Positions 1 to 8,480 of a stretch of 60,776 nucleotides of DNA are shown here, piece after piece. Within the stretch, counting starts at the first letter, position 1. The number at the start of each line of letters is the position of its first letter. Below the pieces are notes generated by a model. The model searched no databases and was not told the DNA's origin. It was given only the letters and a program-made list of their open reading frames with translations. The position numbers were made by a program, and so were the translations under genes. Origin of the DNA: Paenibacillus phytorum (GTDB taxonomy: Bacteria > Bacillota > Bacilli > Paenibacillales > NBRC-103111); NCBI RefSeq assembly GCF_013141715.1, contig NZ_WHOA01000070.1:1-60776 (forward strand), given 5' to 3'.

Positions 1-2
1 AT

Positions 3-47
3 AAAGCCTTTTTGAGAGAAATCTCAAGAAGGCTTTTTTGTTTTTTA
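3..47 (+). terminator. Rho-independent terminator of an upstream gene
   Basis: Inverted repeat AAAGCCTTTTTGAG / CTCAAGAAGGCTTT around a short A-rich loop, followed by a run of Ts. It presumably ends a transcript entering from left of the window and insulates the ctsR operon. Confidence 0.8.
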
Positions 48-135
48 TTTCGAATAAAACTGTAGGTAAGGTCAACAATAGTAAGGTTCACTTTTGGTTA
101 TCGGATCATTAAGGATTGGATTTTAGGAGCAGTAC

Positions 136-164
136 TTGTCAAAAAGAAAGGAAATGATTATAAT
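136..164 (+). promoter_or_regulatory. sigma-A promoter of the ctsR operon
   Basis: TTGTCA at 136-141 and TATAAT at 159-164 are separated by 17 bp. Predicted transcription start near 171, immediately before the CtsR box, so bound repressor would block initiation. Confidence 0.8.
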
Positions 165-172
165 CTAGTTAA

Positions 173-189
173 GGTCAAAGAAAGTCAAA
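173..189 (+). promoter_or_regulatory. CtsR operator (heptad direct repeat)
   Basis: GGTCAAA-GAA-AGTCAAA matches the CtsR consensus of two GGTCAAA heptads spaced by three bases, with one G-to-A change in the second heptad. It lies at the predicted transcription start of ctsR, giving the classical autoregulated class III heat-shock arrangement. Confidence 0.85.
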
Positions 190-225
190 GTCAATTTACT
201 TCTGGCAATCTGGGAGGACGAATTG

Positions 226-687
226 ATGCGCAACGTATCAGAAATTATTGAGCAGTATTTAAAACATGTCTTGCAGCAGAGTTCCGAAGGGGCCATTGAG
301 ATTCAACGCAATGATCTAGCTGATCAGTTCCAATGTGTGCCTTCCCAAATCAATTATGTGATCAGTACAAGGTTTACCTTGGAAAAAGGTTACATTGTGG
401 AAAGTAAACGCGGCGGTGGTGGATACATACGTATCCAAAAAATCGAGCTCAAGAGTCACGGGTCCATTTTAGACCACATTTTTCGCACGATTCATACGCA
501 CATTGATCAAGTTACTTCAGAAGGACTCGTATACCAACTGCAGGAAGGCCACTATATTTCAACACGAGAAGCTAACCTGATTCGGGCCGCAATTTCGAGA
601 GATGTGTTGACCTTCAAGCTCCCGCTGCGCGATGAAATTCGGGCCAAGATTCTTAAAGCAATGCTGATATCCTTGCTTAGCAGATGA
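226..687 (+). CDS. ctsR: Transcriptional repressor CtsR
   Basis: Heat-shock repressor of the clp genes, 153 aa. The N-terminal half is a winged helix-turn-helix with a conserved glycine-rich wing (RGGGGYIRI, about residues 64-72). The C-terminal half is the dimerisation/McsB-interaction domain. ATG at 226 is preferred because GGGAGG at 212-217 is 8 nt upstream; a TTG at 223 is also in frame. It is first in ctsR-mcsA-mcsB-clpC and has its own CtsR box at 173-189. In Bacillus, CtsR is inactivated by heat and degraded through McsB/ClpCP; the same gene set here implies the same circuit. Confidence 0.97.
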   Translation: MRNVSEIIEQYLKHVLQQSSEGAIEIQRNDLADQFQCVPSQINYVISTRFTLEKGYIVESKRGGGGYIRIQKIELKSHGSILDHIFRTIHTHIDQVTSEGLVYQLQEGHYISTREANLIRAAISRDVLTFKLPLRDEIRAKILKAMLISLLSR

Positions 688-700
688 GGAGGCATATGAA

Positions 701-1213
701 ATGATTTGTCAGGAATGCGGGAAACGACCGGCGACTCTTCATTTTACAAAGATTGTGAATGGAGACAAGAACGAGTTCCACATTTGTGAGAATTGCGCTC
801 GTGAGAAGGGCGAAATGATTCCCGGAACATCCAACGGATTTTCGATTCACAATCTGTTATCAGGATTACTTGATTTCGAACCGTCATCTCTATCCGCTGC
901 AAAGTCTCAGGCGATCCGTTGTGAGAGCTGCGGCCTTACGTATTCTCAGTTTAGTAAATTAGGACGTTTTGGTTGCGGATCATGCTATCAGAGCTTTTCA
1001 GAAAAGTTAGATCCTCTCTTCAAAAGAGTGCATGGAAATATCGTTCACGTTGGGAAAGTGCCCAAGCGAAGTGGTGGCATCATCCAATGTAAGCGGGAAA
1101 TTGATACGCTCAAGAAGGATATGATGACCTGTATCGAACAAGAAGAGTTCGAACAGGCTGCAAAGATTCGTGATCAAATTCGTGAAATTGAGAAGAAAAT
1201 TGCGGGTATGTGA
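701..1213 (+). CDS. mcsA: McsA, activator of protein arginine kinase McsB
   Basis: 170 aa zinc-binding adaptor. Four CxxC pairs are visible: CQEC and CENC in the first 35 residues, then CESC and CGSC near the middle, consistent with two zinc sites. The C-terminus carries a UVR-type motif (EFEQAAKIRDQI). McsA activates McsB and links the stress response to ClpC. It starts 13 nt after ctsR with GAGGAGG upstream, so the genes are co-transcribed. Length and cysteine layout are typical. Confidence 0.95.
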   Translation: MICQECGKRPATLHFTKIVNGDKNEFHICENCAREKGEMIPGTSNGFSIHNLLSGLLDFEPSSLSAAKSQAIRCESCGLTYSQFSKLGRFGCGSCYQSFSEKLDPLFKRVHGNIVHVGKVPKRSGGIIQCKREIDTLKKDMMTCIEQEEFEQAAKIRDQIREIEKKIAGM

Positions 1214-1236
1214 GTTTGTAAGGAGGTGTGAATCCA

Positions 1237-2298
1237 GTGACATCACAGCGGTTTACAGCAGATGCATTAAGTGAATGGATGAAAGGCGAAGGGCCTGAAT
1301 CGGATATCGTCATCAGTAGTCGGATCCGCATTGCTCGCAACCTTAGGGACTACCCTTATCCAATGCTAGCGACGAATCAACAATCACAAGAAGTACTGGA
1401 TCATTTGTCCGGTGTGCTTGAAAATGATGAGTTGGAGACGATAAGCAATTTTTCGCTCATTCCGCTATCCGATCTGAATGAACTTGAGCGAATGGTTCTG
1501 GTAGAAAAGCATTTAATTAGTCCAAATTTAGCTAACGAGTCCAGGAATGGCGCCGTTATTTTAAGCGAAAATGAATCCATTAGTATAATGATCAACGAAG
1601 AGGATCATCTTCGCATACAATGTTTATGTCCCGGGTTTCAGATTAAAGAAGTATGGGATTTGGCGAACCAAATCGATGATATTTTTGAAACACAAATGGA
1701 TTACGGGTACGACGAAAAGAGGGGCTACTTAACAAGTTGCCCTACGAATGTCGGTACCGGTATCCGCGCTTCGGTGATGATGCATTTACCCGCTTTGGTG
1801 CTCAGCCAACAAATTAATCGAATTTTATCAGCTGTTACGCAAGTTGGGTTGACAGTTAGAGGATTATACGGGGAAGGCAGCGAAGCTTTAGGAAATCTGT
1901 TTCAAATATCGAATCAAATCACACTCGGCCAATCCGAAGATGAGATTATTGATAATTTACACAGTGTTGCAAGGCAAATTATAGAGCATGAACGTGCTGC
2001 GAGACATAAGCTAATTCAAGAGTCCCGAATGCGGATAATAGATCGTGTGAACCGTTCATTAGGCATTCTGTCTTATGCGGGAATCATGGATTCGAAAGAA
2101 GCCGCGCAGCGTTTATCAGATGTGAGACTTGGCATTGACCTTGGAATTATCAACAACGTTTCATCGAATGTTTTGAATGAACTGTTGGTGATGACGCAGC
2201 CTGGTTTTCTTCAACAATATGCCGGTGAGAAATTAAATGCCGAAGAGCGAGATATACGCAGGGCTGAGTTGATTCGCGAAAGATTTGGTAGGGTTTAA
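1237..2298 (+). CDS. mcsB: Protein arginine kinase McsB
   Basis: Phosphagen-kinase-like protein arginine kinase, 353 aa, which phosphorylates arginines on substrates and marks them for ClpCP. Family signatures: SSRIRIARNL near the N-terminus, CPTNVGTG at the catalytic/nucleotide region and GEGSEALGN. GTG at 1237 is preferred over GTG at 1228 because AAGGAGG (1220-1226) is about 10 nt upstream of the former and abuts the latter. It follows mcsA by 23 nt. CtsR is a known client of the kinase-protease pair. Confidence 0.96.
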   Translation: MTSQRFTADALSEWMKGEGPESDIVISSRIRIARNLRDYPYPMLATNQQSQEVLDHLSGVLENDELETISNFSLIPLSDLNELERMVLVEKHLISPNLANESRNGAVILSENESISIMINEEDHLRIQCLCPGFQIKEVWDLANQIDDIFETQMDYGYDEKRGYLTSCPTNVGTGIRASVMMHLPALVLSQQINRILSAVTQVGLTVRGLYGEGSEALGNLFQISNQITLGQSEDEIIDNLHSVARQIIEHERAARHKLIQESRMRIIDRVNRSLGILSYAGIMDSKEAAQRLSDVRLGIDLGIINNVSSNVLNELLVMTQPGFLQQYAGEKLNAEERDIRRAELIRERFGRV

Positions 2299-2358
2299 GA
2301 AAGATAAGATTCATCCTTTAGGATTTCCATAGATATACTAATTTTGGAGGTGTTCTCT

Positions 2359-4800
2359 ATGATGTTTGGAAGATTTACGGAACGTGCGCAAAAGGTGCTC
2401 TCTCTTGCTCAAGAGGAAGCTGTTCGTTTAGGGCATAACAATATTGGTACGGAGCACATTTTACTTGGTCTTATTCGTGAAGGGGAAGGCATTGCCGCTA
2501 AAGCGCTCGTTGCTTTGGGCTTAGGTCTTGAGAAAATTCAAGACGAAGTTGAGTCACTGATTGGCAGAGGACAAGAACAGCCTACCAACATTGCGTATAC
2601 ACCTAGAGCGAAGAAGGTCATTGAACTTTCGATGGATGAAGCGAGGAAATTAGGTCACACGTATGTGGGGACTGAACATATTTTACTCGGGCTTATTCGC
2701 GAAGGAGAAGGTGTTGCTGCAAGAGTCCTTAATAACTTAGGTGTCTCTTTGAATAAAGCACGTCAACAAGTCCTTCAATTGCTTGGAAGCAGCGAGACCG
2801 TGTCACCAAGTCATGGTAGTAATCCGAATGTGAACACGCCTACTTTGGATGGTTTAGCGAGAGATTTGACGGCGTATGCCAAAGAGGGTCATCTGGATCC
2901 TGTGATTGGGCGAAGCAAAGAAATTGAGCGTGTCATTCAAGTGTTAAGCCGCAGAACGAAGAACAATCCGGTGTTGATCGGTGAACCAGGCGTTGGTAAA
3001 ACAGCGATTGCTGAAGGCCTCGCACAGAAAATTATTAATAATGAAATTCCGGAAACGTTGAAGGATAAAAGGGTAATGACACTCGATATGGGTTCTGTTG
3101 TAGCAGGGACCAAATATCGCGGTGAGTTCGAAGACCGTCTCAAAAAGATCATGGACGAAATTCGCCAAGCGGGCAATATCGTACTATTCATTGATGAGCT
3201 TCACACCTTGATTGGTGCTGGTGGAGCGGAAGGCGCAATTGATGCCTCCAACATCCTTAAACCGGCGCTAGCTAGAGGCGAGCTCCAATGTATTGGTGCT
3301 ACAACGTTGGATGAATATCGTAAATACATTGAAAAGGATGCGGCTTTAGAGCGTCGTTTCCAACCGATTACAGTAGATCAACCATCTCCTGAGGAAGCTA
3401 TTCAAATCCTTTATGGATTGCGTGATCGCTATGAAGCTCATCACCGTGTTAAAATCACGGATGCTGCGATCCAAGAAGCTGTAAAGCTTTCCGATCGTTA
3501 CATTACGGATCGTTTTTTACCGGATAAAGCGATCGATTTGATCGATGAGGCGAGTTCCAAAGTAAGACTACGTTCTTACACAACACCGCCTTCATTGAAA
3601 CAGCTTGAGAGCAAGCTGGATAATATCCGTAAGGAGAAAGATGCAGCGGTTCAAAGTCAAGAATTCGAGAAAGCAGCTGGTCTTCGTGATACGGAGCAGA
3701 AGCTTCGTGAAGAGCTGGATACAACGAAGAATGATTGGAAAGAGAAGCAAGGTCGTTTGGACACAGAAGTAACACCAGATGATATCGCACAAATTGTGGC
3801 GAGCTGGACAGGAATTCCAGTAAGTAAACTTGCTGAAGAAGAAACAGAGCGTCTGCTCAAAATGGAAGATATTCTTCATGAGCGTGTCATTGGCCAAGAA
3901 GAAGCTGTTAAAGCCGTAAGCCGTGCCATTCGCCGCGCTAGAGCAGGTCTGAAAGATCCGAAGCGTCCAATGGGCTCCTTCATATTCCTCGGACCAACGG
4001 GTGTTGGTAAAACCGAATTAGCACGTGCATTAGCAGAATCTCTTTTCGGTGATGATAACGCGGTAGTCCGAATTGATATGTCGGAATACATGGAGAAGCA
4101 CTCGACTTCTAGATTAGTAGGGGCGCCTCCAGGTTACGTTGGATACGAAGAAGGTGGTCAACTCACGGAGAAAGTACGCCGTAAGCCATACTCGGTTGTA
4201 CTGCTCGATGAGATCGAGAAAGCACATCCAGAAGTGTTCAACATTCTACTGCAAGTGCTGGAAGATGGTCGCTTAACAGATTCCAAAGGACGCACGGTTG
4301 ATTTCCGCAACACATTGATTATTATGACATCCAATGTTGGCGCGGATATGATTAAGAAAAATTCTTCGCTTGGCTTTACGGCTGCTGTCGATGCAGGTAG
4401 AGATTACACCAATATGAAGGATAAAGTAATGGGCGAGCTCAAGAAAAGCTTCCGTCCTGAGTTTCTTAACCGTATTGATGAAATTATCGTGTTCCACTCC
4501 TTGGATGAAGCACATATTGCGCAAATTGTCAGCCTAATGGCAGATGATCTACGCAAACGTCTGAAAGAGCAAGAGGTTGATTTCTTGCTAACAGACAAAG
4601 CGAAGGCGTTCCTTGCCAAAGAAGGATTCGATCCGACTTACGGAGCAAGACCGCTTCGCAGAGCTATTCAGAAGCATATCGAGGATCGCTTGTCTGAGGA
4701 ACTGCTCAGAGGCAACATTGCCAAGGGCGACTCTTTAACCATTGATGAGAAAGATGGCGAACTTGTCGTCCTGAAGGGCGAAGGCGTAGCCGTAAAATAA
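2359..4800 (+). CDS. clpC: AAA+ unfoldase ClpC
   Basis: Hsp100 chaperone subunit of the ClpCP protease, 813 aa. Order of domains: double Clp N-repeat (each with [15 protein letters not shown]), first AAA+ module with Walker A GEPGVGKT and [13 protein letters not shown], a middle domain with UVR-like helix, second AAA+ module with GPTGVGKT, and a D2-small domain. ATG at 2359 is placed by GGAGGTG at 2346-2352; an adjacent ATG at 2362 is possible. Last gene of the CtsR operon, followed by a terminator. Full length with all ATPase motifs intact. Confidence 0.98.
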   Translation: MMFGRFTERAQKVLSLAQEEAVRLGHNNIGTEHILLGLIREGEGIAAKALVALGLGLEKIQDEVESLIGRGQEQPTNIAYTPRAKKVIELSMDEARKLGHTYVGTEHILLGLIREGEGVAARVLNNLGVSLNKARQQVLQLLGSSETVSPSHGSNPNVNTPTLDGLARDLTAYAKEGHLDPVIGRSKEIERVIQVLSRRTKNNPVLIGEPGVGKTAIAEGLAQKIINNEIPETLKDKRVMTLDMGSVVAGTKYRGEFEDRLKKIMDEIRQAGNIVLFIDELHTLIGAGGAEGAIDASNILKPALARGELQCIGATTLDEYRKYIEKDAALERRFQPITVDQPSPEEAIQILYGLRDRYEAHHRVKITDAAIQEAVKLSDRYITDRFLPDKAIDLIDEASSKVRLRSYTTPPSLKQLESKLDNIRKEKDAAVQSQEFEKAAGLRDTEQKLREELDTTKNDWKEKQGRLDTEVTPDDIAQIVASWTGIPVSKLAEEETERLLKMEDILHERVIGQEEAVKAVSRAIRRARAGLKDPKRPMGSFIFLGPTGVGKTELARALAESLFGDDNAVVRIDMSEYMEKHSTSRLVGAPPGYVGYEEGGQLTEKVRRKPYSVVLLDEIEKAHPEVFNILLQVLEDGRLTDSKGRTVDFRNTLIIMTSNVGADMIKKNSSLGFTAAVDAGRDYTNMKDKVMGELKKSFRPEFLNRIDEIIVFHSLDEAHIAQIVSLMADDLRKRLKEQEVDFLLTDKAKAFLAKEGFDPTYGARPLRRAIQKHIEDRLSEELLRGNIAKGDSLTIDEKDGELVVLKGEGVAVK

Positions 4801-4810
4801 TAAAAGCAAA

Positions 4811-4860
4811 GAAGCATTTTGCTCCATCCTGCCTAGGGTGTAGTAAAATGCTTTTTATTT
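4811..4860 (+). terminator. Terminator after clpC
   Basis: AAGCATTTT (4812-4820) pairs with AAAATGCTT (4845-4853), followed by TTTATTT. It closes the ctsR-mcsA-mcsB-clpC transcript, so the radA downstream needs its own promoter. Confidence 0.8.
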
Positions 4861-4936
4861 ATCTCAGCCCCGAATATAATAATTTTAAATAATGTATCTC
4901 AAACGGTATTAACCATGTTGATAAATATGTAAGAAA

Positions 4937-5101
4937 TGCATAAAAAAATGTATGATAGAACGGTGGATGCAGAAATAAACAAAAGTTATCACCCAGTTGG
5001 CTGAGTATGAGAGTAAGAATAAAGAACATATAGAAAAGAATGAAACCTTATTTAAGAAGAGTTTGAAGAACTATTTGATTAATTGGGGAAGTGAATCTTA
5101 A
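4937..5101 (+). pseudogene. Possible frameshifted ~50-aa ORF just upstream of radA
   Basis: An ATG at 4937 opens a frame reading MHKKMYDRTVDAEINK, then hits TGA. After the AAAA run at 4981-4984 the neighbouring frame continues as VITQLAEYESKNKEHIEK... to TAA at 5099-5101, two bases before the radA ATG. Removing one A would give a single charged, helical-looking product of about 55 residues. No strong ribosome site precedes it and the family is unknown. It may be a decayed small gene that arrived with the adjacent radA, or chance. The rest of 4861-5103 is AT-rich and shows no confident promoter. Confidence 0.35.
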
Positions 5102-5103
5102 CT

Positions 5104-6534
5104 ATGAAAAAGAAAACCATATATAAATGTACCAGTTGTGGTCAAGAGCATCCAAAATGGCAAGGTTCGTGCAGTAGTTGCCGTGAGTGGAATACCCTTG
5201 AAGAAGATGATGTTATAAACGCTCCTAGTGGTGGTCAGAAGGGCATAAACAAAAAGAAGAATGTTATCATAAACCGTCTTACAGATACCGTATCCCAAAA
5301 CAGTGATAGGATTGTTACCAAGTACAATGAATTTAATCGTGTAATGGGTGGAGGAATCGTTAAAGATTCTGTTACGATTATTACGGCTGTTCCAGGTGCG
5401 GGAAAATCCACACTTTTATTGCAAATATCAGATGATGTGGCAAAGCAAGGATTGAAAGTGCTGTATGCTTCAGGTGAAGAAAGTGATAGTCAGATAAAGA
5501 GAAGAGCAGAGCGAGTCTTGCAAGATATTCATAAAAACGTTTGGGTTTATTCTGATAATAGTTTGAATAATGTCTTAGGTTGTATTGACCAAGTAGACCC
5601 TGACCTCATTATTATTGATAGTATTCAAACTTTTGTATTAGAAGAATATCCGCAAAGACCTGGCTCACCCACGCAGACGATGGAATGCGCGAACACTCTC
5701 TTAAAGGTCGCAAAAGATGCACAAAGACCAAGAGCCATTATAATGGTTGGGCAGATGACCAAAGATAACGAATTAGCTGGATTAAGAGCTTTAGAACACT
5801 TGGTAGATGCTGTTCTTGTTCTTGAGGGGGAGGAAGGCGAGGAGCTAAAACAGCTATTTTCGACTAAAAATCGCTACGCCAGCACAGGAGAGCTTGGATT
5901 TTTCACAATGGGTGAGCAAGGATTGACACCTATTGATAATCCCTCAGAGTTCTTTATGACACAAAGAGACGAGAATGATGTAGTTAGTGGAAGTGCATTA
6001 ACAGTCGTTAAAGAAGGCACAAGACCCATCATTCTGGAAATAGAAAGTTTGGTATCAACCACCTTCATGCCATACCCAAGCCGGATTGCTGAATGTTTAA
6101 AAAAGGACCATGTGAATACACTTATCAGCATCATGGAGCAAAGAGCCAATATCCCTCTTCATGATAAGAACGTGGTTGTTAAAACGACAGGCGGTATTCG
6201 TTTAAAAGAACAATCATCAAATTTAGCCGCGATAATGAGCATTGTATCTTCCTGCAAGAATCAAGGTATCCCAAATGATACTGTATTTATCGCAGATATT
6301 GGATTAACGGGTGAATTAAAAAAAGTACCTACGTTAGAACTAAGAATTAGAGAACTTGAAAGAATGGGTTTCAAACGTGTCTATGTTGCGCTCAATGGAT
6401 TGAAAAGCACAACTACGTTTTCTACAATAAAGGTAATCCCATGTAAGACATTGAGCCAAGTCATCCACTCTGTATTTGGCACTTCTTCCAAAGGCAAAGA
6501 GGAGAAAGCACCTTGGGATGAGGAAGATAATTAG
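5104..6534 (+). CDS. radA: Divergent RadA/Sms family ATPase, apparent xenologous replacement
   Basis: Recombination-repair helicase of the RadA (Sms) family, 476 aa. Visible parts: N-terminal zinc finger C9, C12, C23, C26; RecA-like ATPase with Walker A AVPGAGKST at about 95-103 and Walker B LIIIDSIQT; C-terminal Lon-protease-like domain with DIGLTGELKKV. Departures: Walker A usually reads GDPGIGKST, and the RadA-specific KNRFG motif is KNRYA (residues 255-259). The gene looks AT-richer than clpC and disA. About 480 bp downstream lies a C-terminal fragment of a second RadA that resembles standard Bacillales RadA more closely. I infer that an incoming radA displaced most of the resident gene. 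GGGGAAG at 5085-5091 serves as a somewhat distant ribosome site. Family assignment is firm; whether it fully replaces RadA is not. Confidence 0.88.
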   Translation: MKKKTIYKCTSCGQEHPKWQGSCSSCREWNTLEEDDVINAPSGGQKGINKKKNVIINRLTDTVSQNSDRIVTKYNEFNRVMGGGIVKDSVTIITAVPGAGKSTLLLQISDDVAKQGLKVLYASGEESDSQIKRRAERVLQDIHKNVWVYSDNSLNNVLGCIDQVDPDLIIIDSIQTFVLEEYPQRPGSPTQTMECANTLLKVAKDAQRPRAIIMVGQMTKDNELAGLRALEHLVDAVLVLEGEEGEELKQLFSTKNRYASTGELGFFTMGEQGLTPIDNPSEFFMTQRDENDVVSGSALTVVKEGTRPIILEIESLVSTTFMPYPSRIAECLKKDHVNTLISIMEQRANIPLHDKNVVVKTTGGIRLKEQSSNLAAIMSIVSSCKNQGIPNDTVFIADIGLTGELKKVPTLELRIRELERMGFKRVYVALNGLKSTTTFSTIKVIPCKTLSQVIHSVFGTSSKGKEEKAPWDEEDN

Positions 6535-7015
6535 ACAACAGCTATTGTTGAGCGTAAAAGACTTCAAGTTAAACGGTGAGTGACCTACATAAAGAAGTTA
6601 CACATAACGACTCCTGCCAATTTGAACCATTAGATTGAATGATAAAGTTTCGAACTTAGTTATAAACTAAACTGGTTATCCTAAGAAAATTAGAACTGTT
6701 CTTTCATTGATATACAATTTCTTTTAAAGGAATGAATTTTCCGTTATACTTAGTTGTAAGGATTTAGCAATTGGGCTCTATCCAGTAGTACAGTTCGGAT
6801 TAAGGGTGTTAGGTTGGATCAAAGCAGCATGAATTTCGAATGTGAAATGTATTATATATGTAGAGGGATTATTTTAAGAAGAAGATTATAGACGGGACTC
6901 ATTGGATATGCTTCAAATGGTTTATTCAAATGATTATGAGCATTGGTTGGGATGCTGTCTAATCCAATCGTCTATTATATCGTTTAAAAGAATTTTATTG
7001 CATCTAGTTTTTTAA
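6535..7015 (+). other. 481-bp spacer between the two radA sequences, no gene recognised
   Basis: AT-rich sequence with no convincing coding region, hairpin terminator or insertion-sequence end. The longest ATG-started frame I see runs 6908-7015 (35 codons) and ends in TAA at 7013-7015. RadA-like coding resumes in the very next codon (7016), so that stop marks the apparent junction between foreign and resident DNA. Weak promoter-like TATACT occurs at 6745-6750 without a good -35. Confidence 0.6.
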
Positions 7016-7357
7016 GATCAGCCGACCAGGCCTTATGATGTGGTGTTCGGTGAGATCGGATTGACGGGAGAAGTCCGCGGTGTATCGCGGATTGATCAGC
7101 GTGTGAAGGAAGCGGAAAAGCTTGGATTCCGTAGAGTAATTATGCCGGAGAAAAGTTTGAAGGGATGGACTCATCCGCCCGGTATGGAGATTATCGGAGT
7201 GAACACGGTAGCAGAGGCATTGAAAGCGGCACTGGGTTACCTCGTGGTCATTCAACCTGCAAGCCTTCAGGAGGAAAATGATGAGCAAAGAAGAGATAAA
7301 GCGAGACGTCATGAGCCAACTGCTGCAAATGGTAGCACCTGGTACACCGTTCCGTGA
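7016..7357 (+). pseudogene. radA: 3' remnant of the resident radA
   Basis: From 7016 the frame reads DQPTRPYDVVFGEIGLTGEV, then RIDQRVKEAEKLGFRRV and a C-terminus through EALKAALG. This is the end of the Lon-like domain of ordinary Bacillales RadA (about the last 75 residues of roughly 455). Zinc finger, Walker motifs and KNRFG motif are all absent. The frame is closed upstream by TAA at 7013-7015; a GTG at 7040 has no ribosome site. The usual stop before disA is missing: the frame stays open to 7357, overlapping the disA start by about 80 nt. Its position directly before disA matches the normal radA-disA order, which is why I take this as the original copy. Confidence 0.85.
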
Positions 7358-8360
7358 TGGGTTAGAGAATGTCCTACGCGCCAAAACGGGTGGACTTATT
7401 GTAGTTGGTTACAGTACAGAAGTAACGGAAATCGTGGATGGCGGTTTTTCCATAGATTGTGATTTTTCCCCCAATTATTTATATGAGCTTGCCAAAATGG
7501 ATGGGGCGATTATCCTCAGTGAGGACATCAAACGTATCCTATATGCGAACACACAATTAATCCCAGATTCCTCAATCTCATCATCGGAGACGGGAATCAG
7601 GCATAGGACAGCCGAACGTGTTGCGAAGCAAACAAATAAATTAGTTGTTTCGATTTCACAGCGGCGCAATGTCATAACACTTTATCAAGGCAATTTACGT
7701 TATGCGCTGAAAGATATTGGCGTTATCCTGACTAAAGCGAATCAAGCGATCCAGACATTGGAGCGTTACAAAGTCGTACTGGATCAGTCGCTGACCAATC
7801 TAAGCGCATCCGAGTTTGAGGAATTGGTTACATTGCACGATGTTACTAATGTCATTGCTCGGTTTGAGATGGTACTACGCATTAAGGCCGAGATTAACCG
7901 ATACATTAATGAGTTAGGAAATGAAGGCCGCCTCATTAGCATGCAGCTTGAAGAACTTGTTGGCAATGCGGAACTTGAAGCGCGTTTGATCGTAAAAGAT
8001 TATGTACGTGATTTATCGGAAGACCGCGTCAAAGAAATGCAAGCAGGCTTAAAGCGGTTATCCTCGGATGAACTGCTGGAGCCGCACCAAATCATCCGAT
8101 TGCTTGGATATCCGCATACGAATTCTATTGCCGAAGAACCGGTTTCCCCTCGAGGGTTCCGGATTTTAGGGAAAATTCCGCGGCTACCGTCCATCATTAT
8201 TGCCAATCTGGTCGAAAAGTTTGGTTATCTGCCTCATATGATGATGGCGACAATTGAAGAATTGGATGAAGTTGACGGAATCGGAGAGGTGAGAGCCCGC
8301 GCCATTAAGGAAGGTCTCAAAAGAATTCAGGAACAAGTGTTCATTGACAGACATATTTAA
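7278..8360 (+). CDS. disA: Diadenylate cyclase DisA, DNA-integrity scanning protein
   Basis: Makes c-di-AMP from two ATP and scans DNA for branched structures, 360 aa. N-terminal DAC domain with DGA (residues 75-77) and RHR (108-110), the two signatures of active diadenylate cyclases. Central helical spine, then a C-terminal RuvA-like helix-hairpin-helix domain ([18 protein letters not shown]). CAGGAGG at 7269-7274 serves ATG 7278 or, with better spacing, the adjacent ATG 7281. In Bacillus DisA activity is inhibited at recombination intermediates and RadA is a known functional partner, so the radA rearrangement just upstream matters for this gene. The old co-transcription with radA may be lost. 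Confidence 0.97.
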   Translation: MMSKEEIKRDVMSQLLQMVAPGTPFRDGLENVLRAKTGGLIVVGYSTEVTEIVDGGFSIDCDFSPNYLYELAKMDGAIILSEDIKRILYANTQLIPDSSISSSETGIRHRTAERVAKQTNKLVVSISQRRNVITLYQGNLRYALKDIGVILTKANQAIQTLERYKVVLDQSLTNLSASEFEELVTLHDVTNVIARFEMVLRIKAEINRYINELGNEGRLISMQLEELVGNAELEARLIVKDYVRDLSEDRVKEMQAGLKRLSSDELLEPHQIIRLLGYPHTNSIAEEPVSPRGFRILGKIPRLPSIIIANLVEKFGYLPHMMMATIEELDEVDGIGEVRARAIKEGLKRIQEQVFIDRHI

Positions 8361-8387
8361 ACTAGATACAATCATAAAGTATCATTG

Positions 8388-8438
8388 TTGAGGTTTTGTT
8401 AAGGCAAGGCAGTTTTATGCAGTCGAGGTTTTATTAAG
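8388..8438 (+). repeat. Imperfect 16-bp direct repeat between disA and pssA
   Basis: TTGAGGTTTTGTTAAG at 8388-8403 recurs as TCGAGGTTTTATTAAG at 8423-8438, a 35-bp period. It lies upstream of a TATAGT (about 8450) that may be the -10 of the next gene. Function unknown. Confidence 0.5.
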
Positions 8439-8480
8439 TCGAGATTAGGGTATAGTAAATCCAGAGGTGGACAAAAACAT

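Noticed and set aside
4861..7015. Insertion sequence or prophage around the divergent radA
   Set aside because: No transposase, integrase, terminal inverted repeats or target duplication could be seen; gene displacement by recombination is a better description.
7040..7357. 105-codon GTG-started frame as an independent gene
   Set aside because: No ribosome site; its first part is plainly the end of RadA and the rest reads out of frame through disA. Treated as a pseudogene fragment.
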